This document shows, piece after piece, positions 1-13,500 of a stretch of DNA of 64,000 nt (positions are counted from its first letter, which is position 1; each line of letters begins with the position of its first letter). The notes below the pieces were generated by a model. The model saw only the letters and a list, made by a program, of their open reading frames with translations. It was not told the DNA's origin and ran no database searches. This stretch comes from Branchinecta lynchi (Eukaryota; Arthropoda; Branchiopoda; Anostraca; Branchinectidae), in NCBI GenBank assembly GCA_023053575.1, contig JAKZAP010000005.1, positions 7,812,001 through 7,876,000 of the forward strand, given 5' to 3'. The translations under genes were made by a program, and so were the position numbers.

Positions 1-1321
1 AATACCGCTGATGAAGAATCATCGCTGACGTATCCGTCGTAAACATTGTTTGAATAAAGAACTTATTACTTAAGCAGATTTTTGGAGAAGTACTTAGTAC
101 TTATTCTTACGTAAACAATTTTCTGGAGTACTTTATATATATATATAGATATTTATATTACATAATAGATCGAGCTATAAGGGGTTTATTAGGATAAATA
201 ATATATTTGCGGGATCTGGCAAAGGACATAAGTTTACAAAATCCCACCGTGGAATGAAAAAGAAGTAGTATCGGAAGTTCTAGTATAATCGACCTCTAGC
301 AACTTCGTTGACAGAGGTAGGCTATATCGAAACAAAAAATATTTGCTCCTGTCAGAGAAATCTTCCAGAATGGCCATAATGCTGAATGGGATGCACCTTG
401 CCATTAAACCAAAAATGGCGCTTCTATTTTAGCCCTTCAAACTCATTCGAAAAACCGCGAATTCCGGTATGTGGACTGAAGGGAATTTAGCAATACTATT
501 TATTAAACAATATCCGTTTGAACCTGTCCCAGTCCGGCGTTCGGAAAGAGATGGCTTTCCAACCTCCTATAAAACGAGCAGAAAAACGCCATCAGGGTGG
601 TTGCTAAAACTTCAGCGCAAATGAAAGTCTTCTACGTCATGCTCTCACATCACAGCGAGATGCCGCCGTTTTTACGGAGCCATGACAACTTACAGCTCTT
701 AAACGACTTATGGCCGATATCCGGAAAGAGAAACTACTGGATGGATCCCCCATGCAAATTCCCCCCTGCAAAAAAGAAAACACTTAGAGAGGCTCCTATA
801 ATAAATATGCAAATGCACGAGGACATGAAAGCTTCCATGGAATTTACCTGAAGGAAATCCTCCATAAACCATAGCCAAAGAAAAGATGTCTAAGAGGACT
901 TTCTTTGTTCTTCAGCCCATAAGATAGTGTCAAGGAGAACTTATGCCACCTTAAGAAAATCTTGTTCGAAACTGGCACTTTACCAATCGCCCACGCTGAT
1001 CCCAACCAAAAATAATATCCAAAGGAAAATATCTCGAATCTTTCAAGAGTTTCTGCTGTAAGGTTTCCCCAGATGCAGGTTTCTGGCTATCCCCATACAG
1101 CAGAAAAACACCCCCTTTCCGTTCGGAACTGATAACTGTACGAAAAACCCTGGCATGAAGTAAAATCCGCGGAAGACCGCCAATGATCGTTATACAGAAT
1201 CATTAGATGACGCGCTAATTAGCCATGTCAGTCGTCTGAAGGCTGCCCAAAGCATGCTTCTGAAAAAGAAAGGGCCATCCAATTGCCGTCTTGGGAAAAG
1301 GGGATACAATCTTCTACTTAC
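1..1321. other. Intron downstream of the TM1-TM2 exon, little recognised
   Basis: Positions 1-56 match, in inverted orientation, 29135-29190 (gctgatgaagaatc ... acgtatccg ... aaacattgtttgaata), which marks a dispersed repeat. No TM3-encoding exon was seen on the minus strand. The short open frame at 597-851 has no family resemblance. Confidence 0.5.
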
Positions 1322-1551
1322 TTTTATGTACGAGACGGGAGGGAGCGACTTCTGCGAGTTGGCATGCTGCGTCGATAGCGTCAGCAATGACGTCACTCCT
1401 AGGGTAACCCGGGCAGGCACCGCCTCTGGCCGTATCCAGAAGGAAATCCACGACATAATCACGATCAGACATGTCGGAACATAGGTATGGAACAAATAAT
1501 AGCCAAGACGTCGTTTAAACTTGAATACAACCTCCAAACATGTAAAATTTC
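1322..1551 (-). CDS. HisCl exon: loop C end, TM1 and pore-lining TM2
   Basis: This 230-nt exon begins after the acceptor ttttttgcag with two bases completing glycine. It reads NFTCLEVVFKFKRRLGYYLF into TM1 (TYVPTCLIVIMSWISFWI), then PARVTLGVTSLLTLSTQ (TM2) and SLPPVSYIK. It ends in phase 0 at gtaagt (1321). PAR at the cytoplasmic mouth of TM2 is the anion-selectivity signature. The open frame continues past the donor into intron sequence (SRRLYPLF...), which is not family-like, so the donor is preferred. TM3, the intracellular loop and TM4 should lie below position 1. Confidence 0.95.
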
Positions 1552-4500
1552 CTGCAAAAAGATTAGCCAGTAAGAACATCTAGTCCTTCGAAGAAAATAG
1601 AATTTCCGATCCAGCAATGATTCGCAAAATCGAGTAAAATTACGATTTCGTCACTGGACCTTCGGCGCGGATTCAGTGCCTTTGCCTTTCTGATTTCGGT
1701 GTAAGTATAAACAGTCGTATGGTTCAGGATTCGTCCGTCGTTGGGCCTTTTAACAACTGAACTTGATTGCATCCTTCATCGCACCAGCCCCACAAATGAA
1801 GCATCTGACTAGACAGAGACATGAATTCAAGAAGACAGATTAGATTAGATTACCCACAATTCACAATTCACTAGCTACCTTTATGTGGGGGGGGGGGTGG
1901 GAGGGGGGGGGGTCAAGCAGAAAGTGGCACGTGCCCTACAGAGAGCCACCATACTTATTAAAACAACTTCAAAATACTTAGACAAGCGTGCAAAATCAAG
2001 ATTCCACAAGGTTGATTGGCTAACACTCAAAATGCCCACTAAAAATGCCAGTAACTCAAAATGCCCACGACTCAAAATGCCCACAACTCAAAATGACCAG
2101 ACTCGAAATGCCCACGACTCGAAATGCCCACGACTCAAAATGCCCACGAATCAAAATGCCCACGATTGGATAAATTTGAGGTTTTCAGTCCGTAATTAGG
2201 CGTGATTGAGTGACGGGAGGAGTAGACCGAGTATCAGAATGACGATAATCGTTTGATGAACTTGTACAATCTCAACTATAAATATAACACTGGTTTATTA
2301 TTATTTACAAGAAACATTTGTAGCCTATTGCATGGTGGTTAGATGCCGCAAAAGCGCTGTGCTTTCTTGAGGAAGCATCTGACTGATACTGAGCCCCTTG
2401 TAAATTTGGGGCTCTTTTTTGTGCTTTAAGTGCTTCTTAAGTGCTTCTCTTTAAGTGCTTGAATTTGCTGGTCTTTCCGGACCATTCTTCGGTTCCTTCA
2501 AACGATATATATTCATGATCCCCAAGGGCCCATGATCCTTTTTGCCTCAAGGGTTTTGCTTACAAGTGAATTTCTGTACAAATAATAATTGAACAAAATA
2601 TACGTTTTCATGATTCAACATCATTACAGACGAATATCTAGCGCCCTGAAAGTGCGCATCTTCACTGCCAAATGCACAAATAAAATAGTTTCTAAGGACC
2701 CATGATCATTCTTATCTCAAGGGTTTTGTTACAATTGATCGCAATTAAACCAACACACGAATTGACGAATTCCTACTTTCATCCTACGAGCCAGCCCTGC
2801 AAGTGCCGTATGAGCTTCCAGCTCTTGTTAATCAAGGAATCATTCTTATCTTCGTGATACAAGTTAGCTGGTAGATTTGTATCTCCTGGTTTTACTTTCT
2901 GGGTTGGCACAATTTTATACTTAACGCAAACAATTCTGAACAATCAAGAAACAAAAAAATAATTCCTTTTGAAGCCTTTACCGTGGTTAACCCTATCCTT
3001 ATAATCTCGTAGTCCGCTGTGCCAGGATAATTTTGGCCTTCGATACGATATTAGCCTCCCCTGTGACCACTTTGAACTGTCGGCATTAGGCCGCCGCCAT
3101 TTCGTGGTCGTGGGCATTTTGAGTCGTGGGCATTTCGAGTCGTGGGAATTTTAATCGTGGGCATTTTGAACCTTGGGCATTTTAATCGTGGGCATTCTGA
3201 GCGTGGGCATTGTGAGAGTGGGCAAAAAGATCGTGGTGATTTTGTGAACCACCCGGATGATTATAAGATTAGCTGTGGAACAGAATAGTTGATGCTTGTA
3301 ACAGCCTTACCGAAGATGCGGTTAATACTGAATCGATCAATACTTTCAAGTGCATTATTGATGGGATTTTTAACTCTGTTCAATTCGATTACTCCATTTT
3401 TTGTTAGTTATTTAGAGGCTAAAGCCTTTTCTGTTGCTTTGTATCAGTAGTACTATTATTACCACAGTCATTAGGAAACCATACTACCTGTGTCTACTCA
3501 ACAATATCTCCCAAAATTTCAGCCCCTAAGGTTCACCTCTTAATTTTCCCCTGCTGCAGTTTCCTCCCTGTTAATCCCTGTTAAACAGCCTTACCGAAGA
3601 TGCGGTTAATACTGAATCGATCAATACTTTCAAGTGCATTATTGATGGGATTTTTAACTCTGTTCAATTCGATTACTCCATTTTTTTTTAGTTGTTTAGA
3701 GGCTAAAGCCTTTTCTGTTGCTTTGTATCAGTAGTACTATTATACAAGGTATAGCTCTCTTAGTTGATAAGGTTTATGAAGTAGGATCTGGACTAAGTAA
3801 ATCCCAAAGTAATAGGAAACGGATAACTAAGGGCAGAGGTAAGGGTTTCTTTGATCATGAATGTTCCCAGGCTAGAGAAGAGGTAGTTCGTTGTTATGTG
3901 TTGATGAAGAAGGATCTATCTGGTTGTCGTAATGAGTTAGTAATTAGTTATAAGAATACTAGGAAGGTATATAAAGATTTGTTGAAGAAGAAAAAATGGT
4001 TAAAAGAGCAGGAGGAGAGGAGCCAGCTGGTTAAAAATTTTAAGAGCAAGGATAGCTCGGCGTTTTGGAAGGGGGTAAAAAATATGATTGAAGGTCATCC
4101 GTCTAATAGCCAGACGCCACCAGCAGCTTCTTGGCCAGAATACATTGAGAATCAAGAGGGCCATTGTATGGAAGAAGATCCGGTTCTGTCTAATATGGAA
4201 CAGGAACTGCGTAACCAGGCGTATTATCCAGCGAAAGAGGAAGATTATGAATTGTTAGGAGAAATAGGTGAAGAGGAGGTTTGGAAGGCTTTAAAAAAGA
4301 TGAAAGGAAAGTCAGCTCCAGGTATTGATGGAATACCCGCGATGTTTTGGAAGTGGGGTAAGGTTTATGTGATTCCATTGTTGGCCCAAATTTTCTCTTG
4401 TATAGTAGACAAAGTCTGTTGGCCTAAGCAGTGGCATATTTCAGTAGTCACGCCCATATTTAAAAAAGGAGATAAAAGTAAGCATGAAAATTATAGGGGA

Positions 4501-7500
4501 ATTCACTTAGGGACTACGTTAAGTAAGCTGTTTTGTAAAGTAATAGATGTTAGATTACAGGATTGGCTAGGAAAGAATGATAAGTTGAGTAGAGTCCAGG
4601 CAGGTTTCAGGGAGGGGTATAGTACGGTTGACCAGATTTACACGTTGAGTATTCTAGTTAGGAAACATTTATCTGTAAGGAAGGGAAGGTTATACGTAGG
4701 TTTCGTGGATTTGAAAGGAGCGTTTGATAATGTAAAGCGAGGACTCTTAGCTAAGACCCTTTTGGATATAGGATTGCCTGGTAAGCTAGTCATGCTCATA
4801 ATACAGATATACTCCAGTATATATTTTGTAGTTCGGGTAGGCAGGGATTTGTCTCGTAAAATTCGTTCCCGGAAGGGTGTTAAGCAGGGATGCACACTGT
4901 CGCCGAAGCTGTTCTCCTTATATATTAATGATTTGGCAAACGTTATGATGAATAATGGAGCCCCCACGGTAAGCCTAGACGTGATAACACTTTGTATGTT
5001 AATGTTTGCAGATGACATTGCCCTGATTGCAGATTCCCGACAATCTCTTCAAAAATTATTTGATATGTTAGAACAATACCTTCAAATTAAGGAATTAGAG
5101 CTGAATGCTAAGAAAACGGTGGTGGTGGTATTTCGGAAAGGGGGTAAGGTAGACCAGGAACCTCGGCTAAAATTTAAAGGTCAAGATCTAGAATATAGTG
5201 ATGAATTTACATACCTAGGTTGTAAGTTGAAGTTTAATGGAAAATTTTCTAGTCAGTTTGATTTTAGTTGGAAAAAGGGAATACGTAGTATAAATATGGT
5301 TCTTAGGAGTAAGTTAAGTAGGATTGAAGATATGAAGCTACAGAAGCATGTGTTTAATACAAAGATTATCCCTGCTATGCATTACGGTTCTGAAGTATGG
5401 GGTTTTGGTAGAAGTGAGAAGATAGAACAGCTACAGCTAAGATATTTTAAGAGAATTTTAGGTGTTAGTAATACAACGAGTACAGTAGTCATAACAGGAG
5501 ATCTAGGACTATCAAGCCTACGGCGTAAGCGATGGATAAGTATGATAGGGCTATGGGAGAAGTTGTTGCAATTACCGCGGATTAGAATAGTTAAAGCAGC
5601 TTATAAGGAATGTATAAGGGACGAGTCGCCAGACTCTTGGACAAATAATATTAAGGACATACTAGACAATTGTGGTTTTTCAATTTGGTGGAACGCAGGT
5701 GATGGACCAGGACTACCTGTTGGAGAGGTTGCACGCGCGGTGGCAGGTAGACTTTTGGACCAGGAAATTCAAGCATGGCACCTGGCAAAAAGTCTGTCAC
5801 CTTCTTTAAGGTTTTATACTTCAGCCAAAGAGACATGGGGGGAAGAGGTTTATTTTAAGGCTGGGATTAAGTGGGTGGATCTAAGAATTTTAATTAGTTG
5901 CCGGGCTGATTGTTTGCCATTGGGAAAACGGAGGAAATATTTGGGGAATAAATTAGGACGTACTGGTCCCTACTTTTGCCCTATGTGTGGTAGCGTGAAT
6001 GAGAATTTGTTACATCTGATGTGTGAATGCCGTGAGCTAGGTGACCTGCGGGTTGAGATGTTTGGGAATGCAACTACAATAAATGATGAAGTATGGATGA
6101 TGAGCGTTATTGGAAGTAAGTGTTTTCAAGATTTGAAGAGGCTGGTAAGGTTCCTAAAAATAGCTTTAGCCCACAGAGAGAGTTTTCTTTAGTTTAGTTC
6201 TACTATTTTGTTCAAGTGTTCTCTTTTTTTTTTCTTTTTTTTGTAACCATTTTTGCCATGGCCTCAGGCTTTTTGTGCAATAAATTCTATTCTATTCTAT
6301 TCTATTATTACCACAGTCATTAGGAAACCATACTACCTGTATCTACTCAACAATATCTCCCAAAATTTCAGCCCCTAAGGTTCACCTCTTAATTTTCCCC
6401 TGCTGCAGTTTCCTCCCTGTTAATCCCATTGTCCTAAATTTTTCTAATCTCCAAAACTTGAGATGGAACAATAGGGAAACTTGTGGGAGTTCATGAAATT
6501 CTTTCTTTTTCAAATCAAGCAAATCCCCTTGCATTTCATCGAAAATCAGTTTCTGTTTTACTTTTATAATTTTCTAATAGGAATTCTTGCCAGCCATAAC
6601 AGGTTCATTCTCACCAGGATAGAGCTGTTCTTCTAATTTGTATCGCTGTGAATGATAAAGTTGAAAGCTTAGACCAGAGAAACAAATCCGAGTTCCGCAA
6701 CGCGGTGGCCAGCATTTGTTTTCTCGAATGTATGTCAAATTTTAATGGGTTTCGCTTAAATAATTCCAGATATGTGGCTTCAGAAATATTGACGATTCGA
6801 TGGGGGGAGGGGTGACTTATCCCCAATGCTCCAGAGAATCCGTACTCTCAGTCGTAAGCAGTCCTGTGTCAAGGATAGACATTTCATTGGTCACATTTTT
6901 TTTCGCTTTTGCTTCTTTTGTAATGGGAATTTCTACCTGGGAAATGTGAAGTGTTGCAGCAATGTTTGGTTGACTACACAGACAAAGTGTTGCGGAGTGA
7001 CACTTTGCTTTTAAGTTTTACCACTGAAGTTGTCAACCCCTTTGGAACTGGTTCATCCAACAAGATTTGCTCTTTATGTAATTATAAGGGTGGTTCCCAA
7101 AATCACCACGATCTTTTTGCCCACTCTCACAATGCCCACGCTCAGAATGCCCAAGATTAAAATGCCCACGGTTCAAAATGACCACGATCAAAATGCCCAC
7201 GGCTCGAAATGCCCAAGACTCAAAATACCCACGACCACGAAATGCCGGCTGCCTGAAATGCCGACAAAAGATTTGAGCAAAACCCTTGAGTTAAAATGTA
7301 TACTTTGTTTAATTTTTTTTGTTTTATACTTTGTGGTTAGGATTAGTACTTTAAGTACCTTAGTACTTCGGATCTGAGAAGTGACAATTTGTAAGCCAAT
7401 CTTATATCTTATGTTCAAGCAAAGTTTCATTGCCCGAGCACATCTGGAAGTACCTTAATACGCGATCACAGGAATTCCCCCACCCCACCAACTCCCTTTA

Positions 7501-10500
7501 CAGTGCCCGAACTCGGCCCGGTTTTGTCACTGATGTATATAGTTCTTGTCCTTGTTCTTCCCAACAATTTTTATCCCAATCACTCCACTCTAAGCGTGTC
7601 ACAAGATTTCCGCCTCCCCCCCCCCCCCACACATTGATCACACCGGACTTAAAACGGAAATCCGAGACACCAGGTAATTCCAAATATCAAGTTTTGTTAA
7701 GATCTCTGGTTACCCCCTAGAACTCCGACTAACCACGGAGCAATAGGCTACAAATGTTTCTTGTAAATAATAATAAACCAGTGTTATATTTATAATTGAG
7801 ATTATACAAGTTCATCAAAGTATTATCGTCATTGTGATACCCGGTCTGCTCCTCCCGTCACTCAATCACGCCTAATTACGGACTGAAAACCTCAAATGTA
7901 ACCAATCGTGGGCATTTTGAGTCGTGGGCATTTCGAATCGTGGGCATTTTGAGTCGTGGGCATTTTGAGACGTGTGCATTTTGAATCGTGGGCATTTCTA
8001 GTCGTGGGCATTTTGAGCCGTGAGCATTTTGAGTTGTTTGCATTTTTAGTGGGCATTTTGAGTCGTGGGCATTACGATCGTGGGCATTTTGAGTGTTAGC
8101 CACTTATAAGATTAAGAAATCCCGGCCGTTTGCCAGTGCTTTGTTTTGTACCGACGAAATTTAGCACTTTTCCGGTCTAGCCGGGTTTCCCAGTCACGCG
8201 GCATGAACTTGGCCGAAAGGTCGACTCGACGACAACTCTCTTAAAAATAAAAACAAATGGCATGAGAAGATAAGACTTGGTCAATCTTGTGTTCTGGACT
8301 TTACTTTTGCTTTTTCCGCTTTTTGGGATCCCAAAACGTAAGTGGAGGGATACCTATGACATCGCAAAAATGTCCGTCTGTCCGTCTGTAAGCACGATAA
8401 CTCTCGAAGGCAATGAGATATTTTGATGAAACTTGGTGGGAGGATTCTTTGGGTCAAAGTACAGGTCAAGTTCGAAGATGGGCTATGTAGCTTTATATTT
8501 GAGGGTGGGGGAGGGGTTTTAAATTAAGGGACAAACAAAATATTTTTAAACAGCTAATGTGATAGTCGATTATGGGGTAAGAAGATAAGCTGAGCACGAT
8601 GGTGAAAACCATTTTCTTGTCAGACAAGTAGTTCGTCCGGAATCCGGCAAAAACCGGTAAGTTTCGTGAAAGTAGAATTGTCATTTGAAGTTGATTAAAT
8701 GTTTTATTTAGGAGTAAGGAGACATGCTGAATACGATGGAGAAAACCATTTTCTTGCCGGACAATTAGTTCGTCCGGAATCTGGCAAAAAACGGAAAGTT
8801 GGTTAAAAGTAAAAGTTTCATTTGAAGTTGATTAAAGGTTCGATTTAGGGGCAAGAAGACATGCTGAACACGATGGTGAAAACCATTTTCTCACCGGACA
8901 ACAAGTTCGCCAGGAATCCGGCCAAAACCGGAAAGTTTGTTAAAAGCGAAAGTTTTATTTGAAGTTGATTAGATGACAGATTTAGGGGTAAGAAGAGACA
9001 CTAAGTCTGTGTATGACAATAATTTTTTACCCGGACATATAATTAGTCCGGAATCCGGTTTTGACCGGAATTTTTTTTTAAGTCAAAGTTTTATTTAAAG
9101 TTGATGATATGTTCTTGACAGAGATCAAGAGATCCGCTGGATTCGTTTCTGAATTTTCTTTTTTTTTTTGCTGGACTAGTAGTTCGCTCGGAATTCGGGC
9201 AAAACCGGAAATTTGGCAGAAGTAAAGCAGGAATTCGGTCAGTATCGTCAAATAGATATGGCTTATAGAGGTATATCTGAACTTGGTTCTCTCTGATGAT
9301 TAGCCGGACGAAGACTGGAACTGGCGAGTCAAGACCCAATTGTCTGGATCAAATATTAGATTTTTGGGATCCCATCGAAACCTTTGGTCTTGTTACACAT
9401 GGCATGCACGGTTTTTAGCGTTCCGTCCAACCTCAACTTCGAGCGGGAAGTCTGGATAGAGTCGACAGGCACCAACAAAAAAATCGCCAGTTCACGGGGC
9501 AAGCGTTGGTATTTTGGTAAACGATGCTTTTCAACCATTTTATCCTGAAACATCATTTCTAGTAAGAGTTGTGCATTGCTAGTAAGCTTACCGGTGGCAT
9601 AAAGGTGAGTACAGTCTCCTGTAGAGTTGTTCACAAGATCTAGCTGCGGGAGCTCAATTCGATCAACAACAAGAGGAACAAGCGGATCCCACTCGAAGAC
9701 CAGATCGTCAATAGTATGTGACACTGGAAACAAGGTCTTATCATTTAAACAGCACAACCAAAATACTATTCTCCTTAAGGCTATCCATTTCGTACATGTT
9801 CCTTACAGTAATTTAAAACGGCTTGGTCATAACTAGCCTCTGGAACGATCATTCGGAGAACGTTTAGCCGTTCCATACGATTTTCGCTTCGTCTGTACGG
9901 GGCCGCATCTTATTGCAAAATGCGAAAGCTTATAAGAGACTTATGCGTCTAGGGTCAGTTATACACACTATCCAGATAGAAAAAAACTTGTCGCAGCTAT
10001 TGTGCTGATCTAGGGAATATTATTTCTCTGTAATGGAAGAGTGTCCTGGATCTTTTGTCCTAGCTTAGGTTAGTTGTCTTGTGGTCTTTCGGCATGCACC
10101 CGATAAAAATTTACAGAATTTGATTTTTTATGTGAAAAAAAAATCTGATGTGCCGACGAGAATACCGATGCCTGACAAAACCATCGAGCGTTTCATTTTT
10201 TCTATGTTTTGCTCGACTAGACTGTACAGAACTTGATTTCTTACGTGTAAAATTAACGCCTTGGACCGATAAGACTTGAACTTCCCGGGTGCGCCCGACA
10301 AAGTTTGAAGAATTTAATTCCTTACGTACAAGTAGACCCCGATGTGGCGATGAGTTGACTGATGCCCAACAAAAGCATAACAAAAATTATTTCTTCTGGA
10401 TTACCGAGGCACGATAAAGCATGCAGAATTCGATTCTTCATTGTTTTGCCCGACAAATGTTTGCAGGATTCTCTTTCTTGCGTATAAAAAGAACCTGATG

Positions 10501-13500
10501 TTCTGACGAAATGACCGACAAAAACCTAAAAAAAATATTTCTTCTGGATTACCAAGGCAAAATAAAAGCATGCGGAATTTTATTTATTCATTGTTTTGAC
10601 CGACAAATGTGTGCAGGGTTTCCTTTCTTGCGCATAAAAAGAACCCGATGTGCCGAAATCGCCCGACAAAACATTAGAAAATTATTCCTTCGGGATTACT
10701 GAGGCACGACAAAAGCATGCAGAATTTGATTTATTCATTTATCCGACAAATGCTTGCAGGATTTCCTTTGTTGCGTATAAAAAGAACACGATTTGCCGAC
10801 GAGTCGACCATCGCCCGACAAAACATTAAAAAATTTGTTCCCAAGAAACAAAAGACAAAAGGCAAAAGCATGCAGAATTTGATTTCTTCAGTGTTTTGCC
10901 CGACAAATGTTTGCAGGAGTTCCTTTCTTGCGTACAAAAAGAACCCGATGTGCCAACGAGCCGACCAACGCCCGACAAAAACATGAACAAATTTTTTCTT
11001 CTGGATTACCGAGGCACGACAAAAGCATTCAGAATTCGATTTCTTGCAGGATTTCCTTTCTTGCGTGTAAAAAGAACCCGATATGCCAATGAGTCGACCA
11101 ACGCAGTCAGCCACAAACCCCTGATTTTTGGATACCCTATGCCAAACGTTGGATATGTCTAGCATTTAGTATACCCTATGCCTAACGCTGGATACACTAT
11201 GCCAGGTGCTGGATACTGTAACAAAGTAAAAAATATTGATGATTTGAGTGAAGCTAAAAAATCAACCAATCAGAACTCCTTTATATTGAGGTAGGTCAAG
11301 GTTAGGTTACCAACAGGTATGCAGCGTTTGGCATAGGGTATCTAAAACTCAGTGATTTGTGGTAGACTGGACCAACGCGCGACAAAAACATTAAAAAATT
11401 ATTTCTTCTGGATTACTGAGGAGCAACAAAAGCATGCAGTCGATTTCTTCAGTGTTTTGCCCGAAACATGTTTGCAGGATTTCATTTCTTGCGTATTAAA
11501 AGAACCCGATTTGCCGACGGCTTCTGTGTTCTTGGAAACTTGTGGGAACAAATTTTTTCCATTTGAGCAAGAACGCCGATTCGACCCAACCGGAATTTTT
11601 GGAAACTAGCTGTGGCTCGGGCAACATAGCAACATAGAAGCACAGGAAATGACTGGCCCTGTAAGGAAACATTACAGGAGATTTATGGGTCCCTGGTACT
11701 GCCTATAGTTTGGTTTGGCGCGGGGGTTTGTGGCGGCAAAGTCCACCCAGCTTTAACTGCTAAGCTGGATAAACTGGGAAAGGTGATGGGAAGCACCAAG
11801 GAAATACCAAGGAAGCACCATAGGAAAGCACCAAGATGGCTAGCCCCCAGCCGCCAGTTACACTTTCTGGCTGAGGGCAGGGAGTTGGAGATCAGCAGTT
11901 AGACCTGTATAGGCTGATGCTGATACCTTTACCCTTTTTTATACTACGTAAAGTACGCTCTGATCTGAATATTTATGCAAGGTATAAATCCGTGGCCGAA
12001 TGGGTTAGCGCGCTGGCCTCCCACGTGAAGGGCCGCTTGTTCGAGTCTCGGTGGTGCCTACCATTTGGTTTAGGGCGAGATGATTAGTGGAGTTTCCCTG
12101 TGAGACAAGCCAAAATTCCACCCAGCTTCAAATGGGTACCTAGAGAAATCTAGGGAAAAGCACGGGAAGCGTCGGCTAATTTGGACCCAACCACGGATCG
12201 CACTCCCGACCGAGAGCGGAGTATCAGGACATTGGCACCTGCGCTACGCGAACCTTAAATGGTTTGATTGCGAATAATTGCTCTTTTTTTTTAATAAATC
12301 CACCTTCCACTGCGGACATACGATCAGAATTTCCCCGATGGATTTTCTTTACATTCATTATGAGGTTTAGAAATCACAACTTTTCCGTGTGGAACTGATT
12401 CCGAAAACCCTGACAGGAATTCCGGTCCTAGAACACCTGACCTGATCGTCTGTCCAAAGGATTAGATGAGACGCAATGCTGCAGGAAATGGGAACAGACA
12501 AGGATCGACCAAGACTAATGGAGAAACGTGAATGGAATAATTAACTACACAGGTTTATGGCAACTTGCATACCGTGAACCCTGTCCGGAAGGCAAAACCA
12601 ACGTTTCGTTTACGATGTCGACTGACAATGCTGTCAGACTTTAGTCGACTATTCGTTCCAAAACTGCTTCTATCGCATTACTGACTTTATCTATCCGCGA
12701 TAAACGTCCAGCTAGCGCTTCATTTTGTGGCAAACATTCACCGCTAGGAAGCGCTGATAAGTAATAAAGATGTTTGACACTGTTACTAAAATTCAACTTT
12801 ATACCAACCATTAAACATTTGTATTTTTTGGAGATTTTTTGGAAACTTGCCCTTGACGTGAATCTTTGCTGCAAAAATACATTTAAGTTTAACTGAAAAG
12901 GTCTTAGATCAGACAATCTAGTCACCCATCACTTATTCACTTAAAGAAGCTTGAAAACCCGGCGAAAATGCGTTACTTTGTTGCTACGCTATTCACGAAT
13001 AATCAATTTTCAAATAGTGAAATTTCATTGTCTGATTTGTATACTCTATGCGCTTGTAGCTCTGTTGTATGCCCGACGAAAACAATTTACGAAAAATAAG
13101 TGATCATGGAGCGAGATACCTTCCGTAAGCTAATCACTGGCCACTAAAACGCGCGTTTGTATTGAGATTAAATTTGTCTGCGTCATAGTAGAAACGTGCG
13201 TTGTGAGGACGACCGTAGATATTCTGAACGTCATTCTAGAGCAGATGGTGAACAAAAAAAATCCCTGAACACAATCCAAAAATGCAGTGTATTCAGTTAA
13301 ATGTGCAATAATAAACTTGCTTTTCAGTTAAACTTCAAAGCCAAGAAGGCCCGTTGTCTTGCCAGTTTTAAACTGGTTTGGCAATGGGAACCAAAACCTT
13401 AGGTTTTCATGGGATCCCAAAAGCAAGGGAATCTTATTATTGGCCTTTTCAATCCAGACCAAGGAAGCAGGTACCCCAAGCCTGACGTAACCCACTATGA

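Larger units (their letters stand above)
3300..6426 (+). repeat. 284-bp tandem duplication, second copy split by a LINE
   Basis: The sequence starting AACAGCCTTACCGAAGATGC at 3300 repeats at 3584 (period 284). The second copy runs to 3743, is interrupted by the retrotransposon at 3744-6301, and resumes at 6302 (CTATTATTACCACAGTCATT), ending near 6426. The copies differ at only a few positions, so the duplication and the insertion are both fairly recent, with duplication first. Confidence 0.9.

Noticed and set aside
1..1321. TM3/TM4 exons of the channel
   Set aside because: Looked for on the minus strand downstream of the TM2 exon; no hydrophobic family-like frame found.
2031..2165. Evenly repeated 16-mers that could suggest a CRISPR array
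   Set aside because: There are no unique spacers between the units, and the context is eukaryotic; it is a minisatellite.
10731..11165. Long open frames on both strands
   Set aside because: They follow the ~150-bp satellite and are repeat artefacts.
11991..12062. Functional tRNA gene
   Set aside because: A and B boxes are present but no clean anticodon stem or acceptor pairing; followed by a SINE body.
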